Shown piece after piece: positions 1 through 7,682 of a stretch of 53,224 bases of DNA. The stretch comes from Alphaproteobacteria bacterium (lineage in GTDB: Bacteria; Pseudomonadota; Alphaproteobacteria; Rhodospirillales; Magnetospirillaceae). The notes beneath the pieces were generated by a model that was given only the letters and a program-made list of their open reading frames with translations, did no database searches and was not told the origin of the DNA. The stretch covers positions 1 to 53,224 of the forward strand of contig JAJPHO010000045.1 of the NCBI GenBank assembly GCA_021325215.1, given 5' to 3'. A program made the position numbers and the translations under genes. The first letter of the stretch is position 1, and every line of letters starts with the position of its first letter.

Positions 1-94
1 AAAGCGCGTGATCCGTTGCAAGCTCGACGAAACTGCACGCTTCTGATCGCCAGAATTTAATGATATCGTTTATCGCTTTTCTTGGAGAGTTTCG

Positions 95-490
95 ATGTCC
101 GAATTTTGGAATGGTGTCAATGTAGGTGAGGCAAACGCGGAGATGCGCGCCAGCACCCGTGAATTGACTCAGAACATGAACGACGGAATTCTCCGGGCCT
201 TTGGCTTCCGATCCCTGGGCGACGACCATACGTCATTGCAACAGCAAGCCGTGACCCTTCGGCAGGATCTTGAGACCGCCAAAGATCGAGGCATTGTTGC
301 AGAAGCCGCGTTTCATGCTTTTAAAAAGTGTGTGGCCTCTTTGCCGGACAATATGCGACGCCAAGTCGAGGAATCGATCACCAAAAACTTTCAGAAAGAA
401 TTTTTGGGACGCGTTCAGCAGCAGGGACTCGACACTGTCGGTTACGACATGCCGCGAGTTGTAGCGGCCTGGACACCCAAAGTTCGTTAA
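95..490 (+). CDS. Hypothetical protein, 131 aa
   Basis: I do not recognise this protein. It is soluble and mostly helical, with no signal peptide or membrane segment. An alternating charged and hydrophobic stretch over about residues 45-100 could form a coiled coil. The ATG is preceded by a good Shine-Dalgarno (TTGGAGAG, about 6 bases upstream). The 94 bases upstream are AT-rich and could hold its promoter, but I see no clear -35/-10 pair. It converges on dotA, with only 12 bases between the two stop codons. No function is inferred. Confidence 0.6.
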   Translation: MSEFWNGVNVGEANAEMRASTRELTQNMNDGILRAFGFRSLGDDHTSLQQQAVTLRQDLETAKDRGIVAEAAFHAFKKCVASLPDNMRRQVEESITKNFQKEFLGRVQQQGLDTVGYDMPRVVAAWTPKVR

Positions 491-502
491 CCATTTGGGC
501 TG

Positions 503-3043
503 TCAGCCCCCCTGCGGCAGGATTGAGTCAGTTTTCTTTTCAGAAGGTCTATTCCCATTCGACCCGGCGCCCGGAGATGGCTCTTCTGGCTTAGAAGTCA
601 ATGCGGCTGAGACCCCAGTAGCTCCAGCTTTTGTTGCATCGGCGGCCTGCCGACCGGTTTGCACCGTGCTTTGGAGGGCTGCGCTGGCACCGTCAGCGTC
701 ATGCATCACGGCGCCGCCGATCCAACGAAGAATTTGGTTAGGCAAGTGATCGACGGCTTTCAGCGAGGCATTCGCGATTCCGTACACGGTCGTGCAATAC
801 AAAACGACATGCATCGTGGCCACGATCAGCCCGTGCGCGTTTCCGGATTGGACGCTCTTCATCGTCGGCAGCCAGAGCACGTTGAGTAACAGGACCACCG
901 AGTTGAAGATCAGCAGCGACACGACCAGAGCCAGCACCATCAGGATGGGACGCAGCGCCAAGCCGAGAAGCAGCGTATAGCCGCTCTGTGCGCTCGGGCC
1001 GGCAAAGCCTTCGCCGTCCATTCGTAGGTGCGCGATCAAAAGGACCGGCACCGCAACGATCGCCTCAAACACACTTAGCAGCCAGCTGACGCACCCGAAC
1101 AGCCACCGGATCAGCGGCAAAAAGGGCAATACTACGGCCAGGAGCCCGCCTCCATAGATCATTCCCATGGCAATGGCGGTAACGAAGCTCGACAGGAAGG
1201 TCAGGGCGGCAGCGATGGCCTTGCCGAAAAACAGCGACCCGACCGCAGCGGCGGCCCCGCCGGCGGGGCCGCCTGTAGCCGTTCCGGCCAGCAGTGCCGC
1301 GCTGGGCGCCGACGCCAAACCGACGAGCGTCGCGAAGCCGATAATCAGGGCCAACCCCCAATCCATGATCCGGTGCCCGAATGCGATGGTCTCCGCGAAA
1401 GGATCGGCCGACGTCATCAGGAACAGGGCAGTCAGATCACCAAATCCGCCCCAGCGAGAAAAAATGTGATCGAGGAATCCGTTCTCGGTACCAGCCGAGG
1501 TGGCCTCGAAATTGGGCCGGCCGAGGTCCGAAAGAGTCGAGTGCCAGAAGACGTTGGCCGACGAAAGAGGCGCACGAACCTCGTCCGGCCAGTCAGGCTG
1601 AATACCCGGCCCCACCATCTCGGGCACGTCGGCCGCCGCCGCCGCGATTTGACCGTTGAGGCGAGACATCGTGCTGAACCAGGCCGGCGCCGCCACCCAG
1701 CCAGCAGCGGCGGATTGCGCCCCCATTTCCGATTGAAGCTCGCCGTTCTGCTGCGCCACCGCACCGGGCACCGCCGCGGCGATCTGCTGGCTGTAATTCG
1801 AGACAATGCCCTGGAGCGCCTGAGTGCCGGGCAGCTGCGGACGGTTGGCCGGATCTCCCGTGCTCGACTTCACGATCTGAGCGGCCAGCGTTTGAATGTC
1901 CGGCAACACCGCCATGAAGGCATCGCGGTGCGCCGCAACCATGGCGCTGGCACCCGCCTCGCTGAAATTCCCAGGCGGAATAAACCTCATGCTGCCGCAG
2001 ACCTTCCGCGGGTAGGAGGAGGTACCGTCATAGCTGCGCTCGATCGCCACCACCATAGGCGCGGTGCTCGAGGAGCCCGTCGGGTTCGTGCTGGGCGCCG
2101 GCAGGCTGAGGTTTTGATTCACATTGACGGCGACATAGGGGCTGTCGCCGGCCTGCGACGCCATCGCGTTGAACGCCGCCATACAGGTCTCGATCGACAG
2201 AGCGGTACCGATGGCTTTCTCGGCGGTGGGGATCATCGGATTAACGATGGTACCCTTCCCGGTGCTGATGAAGGTGGTATAGGCCGTCCAGACCTGCGAA
2301 GCGTAAACGCTGCCTTGGGACGCAATGCCGAGCACCGCCGCCTCGCCGGCGTTCCAGCCCGATGGCAGAGGAACCAGCAAGCCGATGCCGGCGACCATGC
2401 GCACCGGCCCCCAAAGCGCAGAATGCCGCTTGCCGCCCACGACACCGTGATGCCCTGACTCGGTCACGAAGACGCCGATGTTGTAGAGAAAAAGGAAGGT
2501 TCCCAGGGACAAGGCGGCACTGTTATAGACCGACATCATCTGCCCAAATGCGGTCTGTGTCTGGCTGATCGAGCCGTTGGCCAAGCCGAAGGTATTGCCG
2601 AACCAGATCAAGGACAGGTCGGTGTTGTTGGTCAGGCTGTTGATGGCCTGCTGGGCCGCTGATTGAGCAAAGGCGGTGCCGACCATGCCGCGCATCGCCC
2701 CGAAGAAAATGCCCAGCGCCAGGCACAGCAGAACGCCCCACACCGAAAAATAGACCAGGATGTGCTGATAGTTCTTCCAGTTGATCCGCGCCCAGGCTTC
2801 ACCCATCACCTCCTCGAAGCTGAGCTCGCTCGAGAAAACCGACGCCTTCTTGCAGGAGAGATGATCACGCGGCAGGAGCCCGACGTTGACGAAAGTCAGC
2901 GCGATCGCCCGCACGAAGATCCGGTGGATCCAGAAGAAGCCGTTCAGCCCAGGGCCGACGAAGCGTACCGGGTTGAAGAAAAAGCCGATGGTGCCCTTGA
3001 CGGACATGGCGCTGCCAATCCGCTGATCACCGCTGCCGCTCAT
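503..3043 (-). CDS. dotA: DotA/TraY-family inner-membrane protein of the type IV secretion system
   Basis: About 846 aa. DotA/TraY is a large polytopic inner-membrane component of I-type systems. Seen here: an N-terminal region with the family-like FFWIHRIFVRAIALTF, a membrane segment near residue 90, a long periplasmic domain rich in Ala, Ser and Gln (about 120-480), then a cluster of membrane segments including the block SVFEAIVAVPVLLIAHLRM followed by QSGYTLLLGLALRPIL, typical of DotA/TraY. The open frame extends upstream to 3493, but that part overlaps the neighbour and looks non-coding. The ATG at 3043 overlaps the upstream stop as ATGA and starts at the expected N-terminus. Part of the C-terminal membrane block is duplicated at the front of dotC (see 35072-36070). 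Confidence 0.9.
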   Translation of the reverse strand: MSGSGDQRIGSAMSVKGTIGFFFNPVRFVGPGLNGFFWIHRIFVRAIALTFVNVGLLPRDHLSCKKASVFSSELSFEEVMGEAWARINWKNYQHILVYFSVWGVLLCLALGIFFGAMRGMVGTAFAQSAAQQAINSLTNNTDLSLIWFGNTFGLANGSISQTQTAFGQMMSVYNSAALSLGTFLFLYNIGVFVTESGHHGVVGGKRHSALWGPVRMVAGIGLLVPLPSGWNAGEAAVLGIASQGSVYASQVWTAYTTFISTGKGTIVNPMIPTAEKAIGTALSIETCMAAFNAMASQAGDSPYVAVNVNQNLSLPAPSTNPTGSSSTAPMVVAIERSYDGTSSYPRKVCGSMRFIPPGNFSEAGASAMVAAHRDAFMAVLPDIQTLAAQIVKSSTGDPANRPQLPGTQALQGIVSNYSQQIAAAVPGAVAQQNGELQSEMGAQSAAAGWVAAPAWFSTMSRLNGQIAAAAADVPEMVGPGIQPDWPDEVRAPLSSANVFWHSTLSDLGRPNFEATSAGTENGFLDHIFSRWGGFGDLTALFLMTSADPFAETIAFGHRIMDWGLALIIGFATLVGLASAPSAALLAGTATGGPAGGAAAAVGSLFFGKAIAAALTFLSSFVTAIAMGMIYGGGLLAVVLPFLPLIRWLFGCVSWLLSVFEAIVAVPVLLIAHLRMDGEGFAGPSAQSGYTLLLGLALRPILMVLALVVSLLIFNSVVLLLNVLWLPTMKSVQSGNAHGLIVATMHVVLYCTTVYGIANASLKAVDHLPNQILRWIGGAVMHDADGASAALQSTVQTGRQAADATKAGATGVSAALTSKPEEPSPGAGSNGNRPSEKKTDSILPQGG

Positions 3044-3666
3044 ATTGCCGCCCCCCACACTTTCGTCCATTTCCGCTTCACGAAGACGGCGCCATAGCCC
3101 GTCCCGACCAAGATCAGCACTCCGAGACTCAACGCGCCGGCCAGCTCGACCGACACCTGGCTCAGGGGCAACCGACCGCTCACGACATCGACCAGAAAGG
3201 TCATCCACCAGAACACGATCGAGAAATCGAAGAAGACGACCATCACGATCACCGGCAGGGCCACCAGCACGGCGACCGCCTTGATGGCCCGGCGCGCCCA
3301 CAGCTCCCTTCCTTGTGGGAAAGCAAGCCACTCGGCGATCTCGGCTATACGCTGCCGTTGGGGCAGTTGGGTCAGGACCTGAGAGCCGTAATAATGATTC
3401 TGGCGCCGGTCGTGTAACTGCTGACCTTCCAGTTGATGGACATCCTCGCCACCGAGCATCTCCTTCAACGATCGACCGGAATAGGTCCAACACCAGAGCC
3501 CGCCCGCCATCATCCCGATGCTGAGCGCCAGCCCAATCGCCATGTCCTGCGGCAGTCTGGTCGATTTCGTCATCTCGAAGATGAAGATCGCCACCACCGA
3601 CATGACCGCGGCGGCGGGTAGCATCTGCTTCACCCGCCGCCTGATGTTCGCCCCGGTCTGCCCCAT
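3040..3666 (-). CDS. Membrane protein in the TraX position upstream of DotA
   Basis: About 208 aa with four predicted membrane segments: two near the N-terminus (about residues 17-60) and two in the C-terminal half around the segments AVLVALPVIVMVVFF and LSLGVLILVGTGYGAVF. In R64 a small membrane protein, TraX, precedes TraY (DotA). Position and topology fit, but I cannot confirm homology from motifs. The start chosen is MGQTGANIRR at 3666; the frame is open further upstream but there it overlaps the DsbC-like gene. It is coupled to dotA by an ATGA overlap, so the two products are probably made together for the inner-membrane complex. Confidence 0.6.
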   Translation of the reverse strand: MGQTGANIRRRVKQMLPAAAVMSVVAIFIFEMTKSTRLPQDMAIGLALSIGMMAGGLWCWTYSGRSLKEMLGGEDVHQLEGQQLHDRRQNHYYGSQVLTQLPQRQRIAEIAEWLAFPQGRELWARRAIKAVAVLVALPVIVMVVFFDFSIVFWWMTFLVDVVSGRLPLSQVSVELAGALSLGVLILVGTGYGAVFVKRKWTKVWGAAI

Positions 3667-3692
3667 ACTCGCCTCCCCGGCGCGCACGCCGC

Positions 3693-4874
3693 TCAGTCCA
3701 CCTTCGAAGGGGTCTTCAGATCGGCCAGAATCGGGTCCATCGACCCGAGAACACCCGACTCCAACTTCACCTTGCCGTCGCCAGCCCGATAGACCAGGAA
3801 CGGCGTCCCCGGCAGCTTCCATTTTCCCGCCAGATCGTCGTTGGCCGCGACCTCGCCCAGGCCTTCGGCGGTCGGCTGCCAGTTCTGCACGTCGGGATCG
3901 TTCCGGACCACCGCCTGCCACTTTTCGAGAGCGTTGGTCGAACCGAGAATATTGCCGGCGATCTGCGCGCTTCCCTCAAGGCCGATGATGCTGGTCGGCA
4001 GCAGGCGGACCTGCAGCTTGCCCGTCGAGACGTATTGCTCGTTCAACGTTTGCCAAAAGGCCTTGCTGTAACCGCAATGCGGATCGACCACCATGTAGAC
4101 GACCGGTGCATCCGAATGCCCCGACGGAATCCAGTGCGCCTTCTCGACCGCCTTCAGGAAGCGCTCCCCACGCCCTGGCCCGCCCGCGGGCTGCGGCGCG
4201 GCAGCGGCCGCCGGCGCGGCGGAAGCCCCCCGGCTCGCCATCTCGACGTTGAAGACATCCTGGGTCACGTTGTTGCCCGCCTGGTCGAAGATCATGCCGG
4301 TGAGCAGGATGCGGCCGCTGTCCGTCGTTGCGGCGACCTGAGGGACGCTGCGATCCTTGGAGATCACCCAAACACGCAGGCCGTGGATCTCTCGCACCAG
4401 CTTGATGTCGGCGCCGCAGAACACGAATTTCCGCAAGCTGGGAATGTCCACGGCGGCGGCATTATCGCCCTTCCCCGGTTCCTTGCACGCGGGTTGGCTG
4501 GAGCCGCGCAGCGCCGTAATGGCCGCCTCCGCATCGGCGGGCTTCCAGTTCTTCATCTCAGCACTGAGGAGCTCCGCAGTCAGATTGTTGCCGTCCTGGT
4601 CATAGATCAGGCCGGTCATCAGCGTGCCGCCATCGCTGCCCGTCGCTATGATCTGGGGCACGCTTCCGTCCTTCGACGTCGCCCAGATTTTGAGATTGTC
4701 GGTCGACCGCAGCAGCTTGAGATCGGCGCCGAAGTCGCGCAGCTTCTGCAGGCTCGCCACCCCAGCCGCTGCCGCGTTGTCGGCGACGTGCGGCGCTCCG
4801 GCCTGCTGGGCGGCGAATCCGGCCGAAGACACGCCGAGCGCGCACAGCATCATGAGAGTCGAAAGGCAACGCAT
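3693..4874 (-). CDS. DsbC/TrbB-like thioredoxin-fold protein with duplicated N-terminal domain and CGYS active site
   Basis: About 393 aa, exported: a signal peptide ends near AGFAAQ. Two homologous blocks follow (about residues 30-105 and 135-210), each with SLxKxxxxGADxKLxR, a W-SKDxSVPQ element and LxTGxIxDQxGNN, resembling the DsbC/DsbG N-terminal dimerisation domain. The C-terminal third is a DsbC-type thioredoxin domain with DPHCGYSKAFW near residue 265 and the cis-proline motif GTPFLVY. The usual CxxC is CGYS, so the resolving cysteine is missing. DsbC-like TrbB proteins occur in conjugation systems and assist disulfide formation in envelope components. The start is set by GGAGG six bases before the ATG at 4874. 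It is the first gene of the dotA operon. Confidence 0.8.
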   Translation of the reverse strand: MRCLSTLMMLCALGVSSAGFAAQQAGAPHVADNAAAAGVASLQKLRDFGADLKLLRSTDNLKIWATSKDGSVPQIIATGSDGGTLMTGLIYDQDGNNLTAELLSAEMKNWKPADAEAAITALRGSSQPACKEPGKGDNAAAVDIPSLRKFVFCGADIKLVREIHGLRVWVISKDRSVPQVAATTDSGRILLTGMIFDQAGNNVTQDVFNVEMASRGASAAPAAAAAPQPAGGPGRGERFLKAVEKAHWIPSGHSDAPVVYMVVDPHCGYSKAFWQTLNEQYVSTGKLQVRLLPTSIIGLEGSAQIAGNILGSTNALEKWQAVVRNDPDVQNWQPTAEGLGEVAANDDLAGKWKLPGTPFLVYRAGDGKVKLESGVLGSMDPILADLKTPSKVD

Positions 4875-4884
4875 ACGAACCTCC

Positions 4885-4917
4885 ATATTTCGCATACGGT
4901 ACCATGTACACAAATTT
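4885..4917. promoter_or_regulatory. GGTACC-centred palindromic operator/promoter element, copy B
   Basis: The GGTACC core lies at 4898-4903. Read on the minus strand, TTGTGTA precedes it and GTATGCGAAATAT follows it. It lies between the divergent DsbC-like gene (start 4874) and the plus-strand gene at 4984. Copies occur at 13861, 16590 and 36566, each between divergent genes. The half-sites are roughly symmetric (GTA-N3-GGTACC-N3-TAC), so it could serve both directions. Confidence 0.6.
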
Positions 4918-4983
4918 CTCGACTTTTCAACGACCGTCGGTATCCTGGCGAGAGTATCTCCCAATTGAGCAGGTTTGACCCGG

Positions 4984-5436
4984 ATGACCGCGAACGACAG
5001 CCTTGTGGCCGATTATCTCCACCGTGCCGTTCTCCGCCACCGGACCCTGCCGTATTATTTCGAACAAAAGTCCTGGCCCGATGTCGTGCGCGACAGCCGC
5101 ACCATCGTCGATCTCGCCATGATCGCGGTGATGTTCAATTCCAACATCGCCGTCCCCTCGGATGCCATCGCCCTCGAGCGGCTGTCGCCGGAGAACGTCC
5201 AGAACATCGAGGGAATCTCGAAGCTGCTGGAAAAAGAACGCCAACTCTCGACCAGCGCCATCGGCAGCATCGTGCCGTCCCGCTATTTCACCGAGGACGA
5301 CGCCCGCCACGCGATGGATATGACGAATCGGGTGCTGAACCTCTTCGTCCCCCAGATGGCGCCGAGCCTGATCCCCCTGCTACAGGTCCACCACCAAAGC
5401 GGCCCCGCTCGAGGTCTCAGCCTCGCCCGGCACTGA
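4984..5436 (+). CDS. Hypothetical protein, 150 aa
   Basis: I do not recognise the family. The protein is cytosolic and helical with no signal peptide. It has an N-terminal block around DYLHRAVLRHRTLPYYFEQ and a central hydrophobic helix near LAMIAVMFNSNIAV, probably buried rather than membrane-spanning. The start is the ATG at 4984; a TTG three codons upstream is possible. It is followed after eight bases by the polytopic membrane protein at 5445, so the two probably form one transcript. It is divergent from the dsbC-like/dotA operon and shares the GGTACC element between them, which suggests co-expression with the transfer genes. Confidence 0.6.
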   Translation: MTANDSLVADYLHRAVLRHRTLPYYFEQKSWPDVVRDSRTIVDLAMIAVMFNSNIAVPSDAIALERLSPENVQNIEGISKLLEKERQLSTSAIGSIVPSRYFTEDDARHAMDMTNRVLNLFVPQMAPSLIPLLQVHHQSGPARGLSLARH

Positions 5437-5444
5437 GCCGGGCC

Positions 5445-6347
5445 ATGGCCTACGCGGCCCCTGCGCTTTCAGTCCTGGCGCCGCGGAACGCCGATGGGCT
5501 AAACCTTCTCTTGATCGTCGGCGCCTGCGCCGCCGCACACGTCTTCCCCTTTCACCTGCTGATCTTCTCCTATGCCGTTCTCGGGCCGGCCCATTATCTG
5601 ACCGAGATCTCCTGGCTCCATGATCGTGGCTATTTCACCACAAGGCGTTGGGTGCCAATACTCTTCGCCGCTCTGACGATCCTGCTCATCGCCGGCCCCA
5701 GTTTCCCCGACTCGGCTGCAATCTGGTTCGCCGCGATCCTGACTGCGGCGGTTGCCTCCCAAACCGATAACAGTTGGGCAATACTCGGGGGACTTCTCGG
5801 CGGCGCGGTCTCGGGCGACTTCGCCGCCCGGCACTTCGGCGGCCTGGCCGTCCTGATCGTCTCGCTGGTGCCGACGGTGATCCATGTCTACGTCTTCACC
5901 GCCCTGTTCATGCTCGTCGGCGCGCGCCGATCCGGCAGCCCGGTCGCAGCAGCATCTCTTCTGGCTTTACTCGTCGGCGGCGCGACATTCCTGGTCAGCG
6001 GCTGGACCCGCCCCGACGATGCGGCGCCGGACTTTCTTCAGTCGCTGGCTCTGTACCTGCAGCAATTGATGCCGGGCGAGACATCGATGCCACAGATCTT
6101 CGGTTTTCTTTCTTTCGCCTACACCTACCACTATCTGAACTGGTTCTCGAAAGCCGAGGTCATCCAGTGGCATCGCGTCCCGCGTCGCCGCCTGATAGTG
6201 ATCGGCGTGCTCTATGGCGGCGCCCTGGCCGCCTATGCCTTCAGTTTCGCGCTGGGCTTCAAAATCATGCTGGCGCTCAGCGTCGGCCATGTTCTGCTCG
6301 AACTGCCGCTGAACATCCGCAGCCTCAGGTCCCTGCTCGCCAATTGA
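5445..6347 (+). CDS. Polytopic membrane protein with conserved-looking histidine motifs, unknown function
   Basis: About 300 aa and eight or nine membrane segments. Several His-containing motifs sit at membrane boundaries: HVFPFH (about residue 34), GPAHYLTEISWLHDRGYF (about 48), HVYVFT (about 148) and YHYLNWFSK (about 225). This spacing resembles membrane enzymes that bind metal through histidine clusters, such as carotenoid-cleaving or desaturase-like proteins, but I cannot assign a family. The start is the ATG at 5445, eight bases after the stop of the preceding gene. The frame is open far upstream (to about 4035), but that part is antisense to other genes. It is not a recognisable secretion component. 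Confidence 0.65.
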   Translation: MAYAAPALSVLAPRNADGLNLLLIVGACAAAHVFPFHLLIFSYAVLGPAHYLTEISWLHDRGYFTTRRWVPILFAALTILLIAGPSFPDSAAIWFAAILTAAVASQTDNSWAILGGLLGGAVSGDFAARHFGGLAVLIVSLVPTVIHVYVFTALFMLVGARRSGSPVAAASLLALLVGGATFLVSGWTRPDDAAPDFLQSLALYLQQLMPGETSMPQIFGFLSFAYTYHYLNWFSKAEVIQWHRVPRRRLIVIGVLYGGALAAYAFSFALGFKIMLALSVGHVLLELPLNIRSLRSLLAN

Positions 6348-6357
6348 CGCCGTCGTC

Positions 6358-6576
6358 TCAGTGACCGGCTTTCCGAACGGACGGGAGAAATTCGGCCGTA
6401 AAGGAGGCGACCTCAAGCCGTAGCGCGTCGTCGCCCGCCTCGACCAAGCGACGCACCTCCTCGAGGAGCAATCTAGCGAGAACCGACGGCGATACCTTGC
6501 TCTCTTCGCCAGCCCGGATAACGGCCGTCAGCGAACTGCGCAGCACTCGCTCTGAAGCGTCTTCCTTGATCCCCAT
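6358..6576 (-). CDS. Hypothetical protein, 72 aa
   Basis: A small charged, helical protein with no membrane segment. The sequence LARLLLEEVRRLVEAGDDAL suggests an amphipathic helix. The ATG follows a run of six G's (GGGGGG) that could act as a ribosome binding site. It converges on the membrane-protein gene ending at 6347 and diverges from the gene starting at 6775. No family recognised. Confidence 0.5.
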   Translation of the reverse strand: MGIKEDASERVLRSSLTAVIRAGEESKVSPSVLARLLLEEVRRLVEAGDDALRLEVASFTAEFLPSVRKAGH

Positions 6577-6774
6577 ACAACCCCCCTGTGAAGCGCACCA
6601 AAGTTTGCCTCACGCAATAGAAAAACCTCTTTTAAATCAAGGCCAGACAATTCGGTGCGTCGCATAATATGCCTCAAACGTACTGAAAATATGCCTCAAA
6701 TATTTTTAGCGTACTTTCATGCTTTATTGCGCAACTTCACGACATTCAGATATAAAAAAGCGAAGGAGTTTCCC
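6577..6774. promoter_or_regulatory. AT-rich divergent control region with direct repeats
   Basis: This is clearly more AT-rich than the rest of the window. AATATGCCTCAAA occurs at 6666-6678 and 6688-6700, 22 bases start to start (two helical turns), each followed within a short distance by CGTACT or GCGTACT. A weaker TTTGCCTCA lies near 6615. The region would contain promoters for both flanking genes; the spacing suggests binding sites for a regulator. I see no confident -35/-10 pair. Confidence 0.4.
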
Positions 6775-7263
6775 ATGGATCTAAAGCCGCTAAAAAATGA
6801 CCTTCACCGCTCCCTCCCGGAGGAGGGCTCAAAATGCTGCTATTTGTGTGGAAAAAGATGGCGATGCGACCGTTTCATACTGTTTGTCTATGTGGACTAT
6901 GACGGGAATGTCGTGAGTTCTGCTTTTCTAAAGAAGCGAGGGTTCTTAGAAAATGACATCGGATGGATCAAGTTGCACGCGGACTGCGCCAATAAAGTCG
7001 GCTTTATCTATGAGGACTGGACCTTCGGCGCTCCCGTCGCAGAACTCAACGACAATTCCGACTTGGACGATTTCAATGCGATAGATATTCGTTTCGACGT
7101 TCGCCCCGATTTTGATAAAGATGCCGTATTTGTTGAGGTATCAGAACACAATAGGACTTTAGTGATTACGGGTATATTTACCTCAGATGGTTTTGCTGAA
7201 AATATCACTGATGCGTTGCGTTGCGTTTATTTAAAAGGGCGAAACGACGAACGCGAAGCATGA
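6775..7263 (+). CDS. Hypothetical cysteine-rich protein, 162 aa, low GC
   Basis: Not recognised. An N-terminal cluster CCYLCGKRWRC (about residues 20-30) and a later HADC could bind zinc. The rest is acidic and rich in Phe and Asp (about residues 85-130). Base composition is markedly lower in GC than the neighbouring transfer genes, suggesting separate acquisition. The start is set by GAAGGAG seven bases before the ATG at 6775; the frame is open upstream but that part lies in the AT-rich control region. The direct repeats upstream may control it. A toxin, nuclease or regulator role cannot be told from sequence. Confidence 0.6.
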   Translation: MDLKPLKNDLHRSLPEEGSKCCYLCGKRWRCDRFILFVYVDYDGNVVSSAFLKKRGFLENDIGWIKLHADCANKVGFIYEDWTFGAPVAELNDNSDLDDFNAIDIRFDVRPDFDKDAVFVEVSEHNRTLVITGIFTSDGFAENITDALRCVYLKGRNDEREA

Positions 7264-7502
7264 GCACCGCCGGTTCTTTAACTCCTGCATAAGAAAGCTC
7301 GCTGCACAGCAGGCTTTCAGTTAGAAAAACTGAGTGTACAGAGGAGCCCCCTCTGTTTCTAATTGCGGCTATCGGTTGCCGCCAGGACGTTCTCGATAAC
7401 GGCGATCGACATGTAGGCGATCAGCGCCTCGCGAGTGCCCGCCGGCTCTCGATCACCTCAAAGCCCCGGGGCAGATGAATTTCTAAAGATATAGGAAATG
7501 AA
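7264..7502. other. Intergenic region with hairpins and a possible gene remnant
   Basis: No intact gene is seen. Two short inverted repeats lie near 7292-7319 (GAAAGC ... GCTTTC) and 7338-7356 (CAGAGG ... CCTCTG, followed by TTTCT); the second could terminate the upstream plus-strand gene. On the minus strand between about 7366 and 7475, two protein-like stretches lie in different frames: EIHLPRGFEVIESRR, then EALIAYMSIAVIENVLAAT ending at a stop. This looks like the 3' end of a frameshifted, decayed gene. The remnant call is weak. Confidence 0.3.
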
Positions 7503-7537
7503 AAGGGGCGGTGCCGCCAGCGCCAGCACCGCCCCTT
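7503..7537 (-). terminator. Hairpin terminator downstream of dotL
   Basis: A perfect 12-bp stem (7503-7514 with 7526-7537) and an 11-base loop. Read on the minus strand it is followed by TTTTCATTTC, a weak T-tract, which fits termination of the icmS-dotL operon about 145 bases beyond the dotL stop codon. Confidence 0.6.
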
Positions 7538-7682
7538 AACTTACTTCCTCAGCAATAACACACCCTGCGGCGAATCTTCACCCCATGGAGTATTCGAGGA
7601 CTAGCATACCTTTTATCAATGGATCAAGTAATTTGAAGCGGTGGTGATCTGGGTAAAAGTATTTCGACTCTATGCCAAACGG

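Noticed and set aside
3044-3493. N-terminal extension of DotA by 150 residues
   Set aside because: It overlaps the upstream membrane-protein gene in another frame, is Arg/Gly-rich without membrane segments, and a coupled ATGA start exists at 3043.
4940-4948. TATCCTGG near 4941 as a nic site
   Set aside because: The base after the cut position is G rather than a pyrimidine, and no oriT-like inverted repeat adjoins it.
4035-5444. Open plus-strand frame extending the 5445-6347 gene by about 470 residues
   Set aside because: It runs antisense to the DsbC-like gene and overlaps the gene at 4984, with Arg/His/Pro-rich composition typical of a shadow frame in high-GC DNA.
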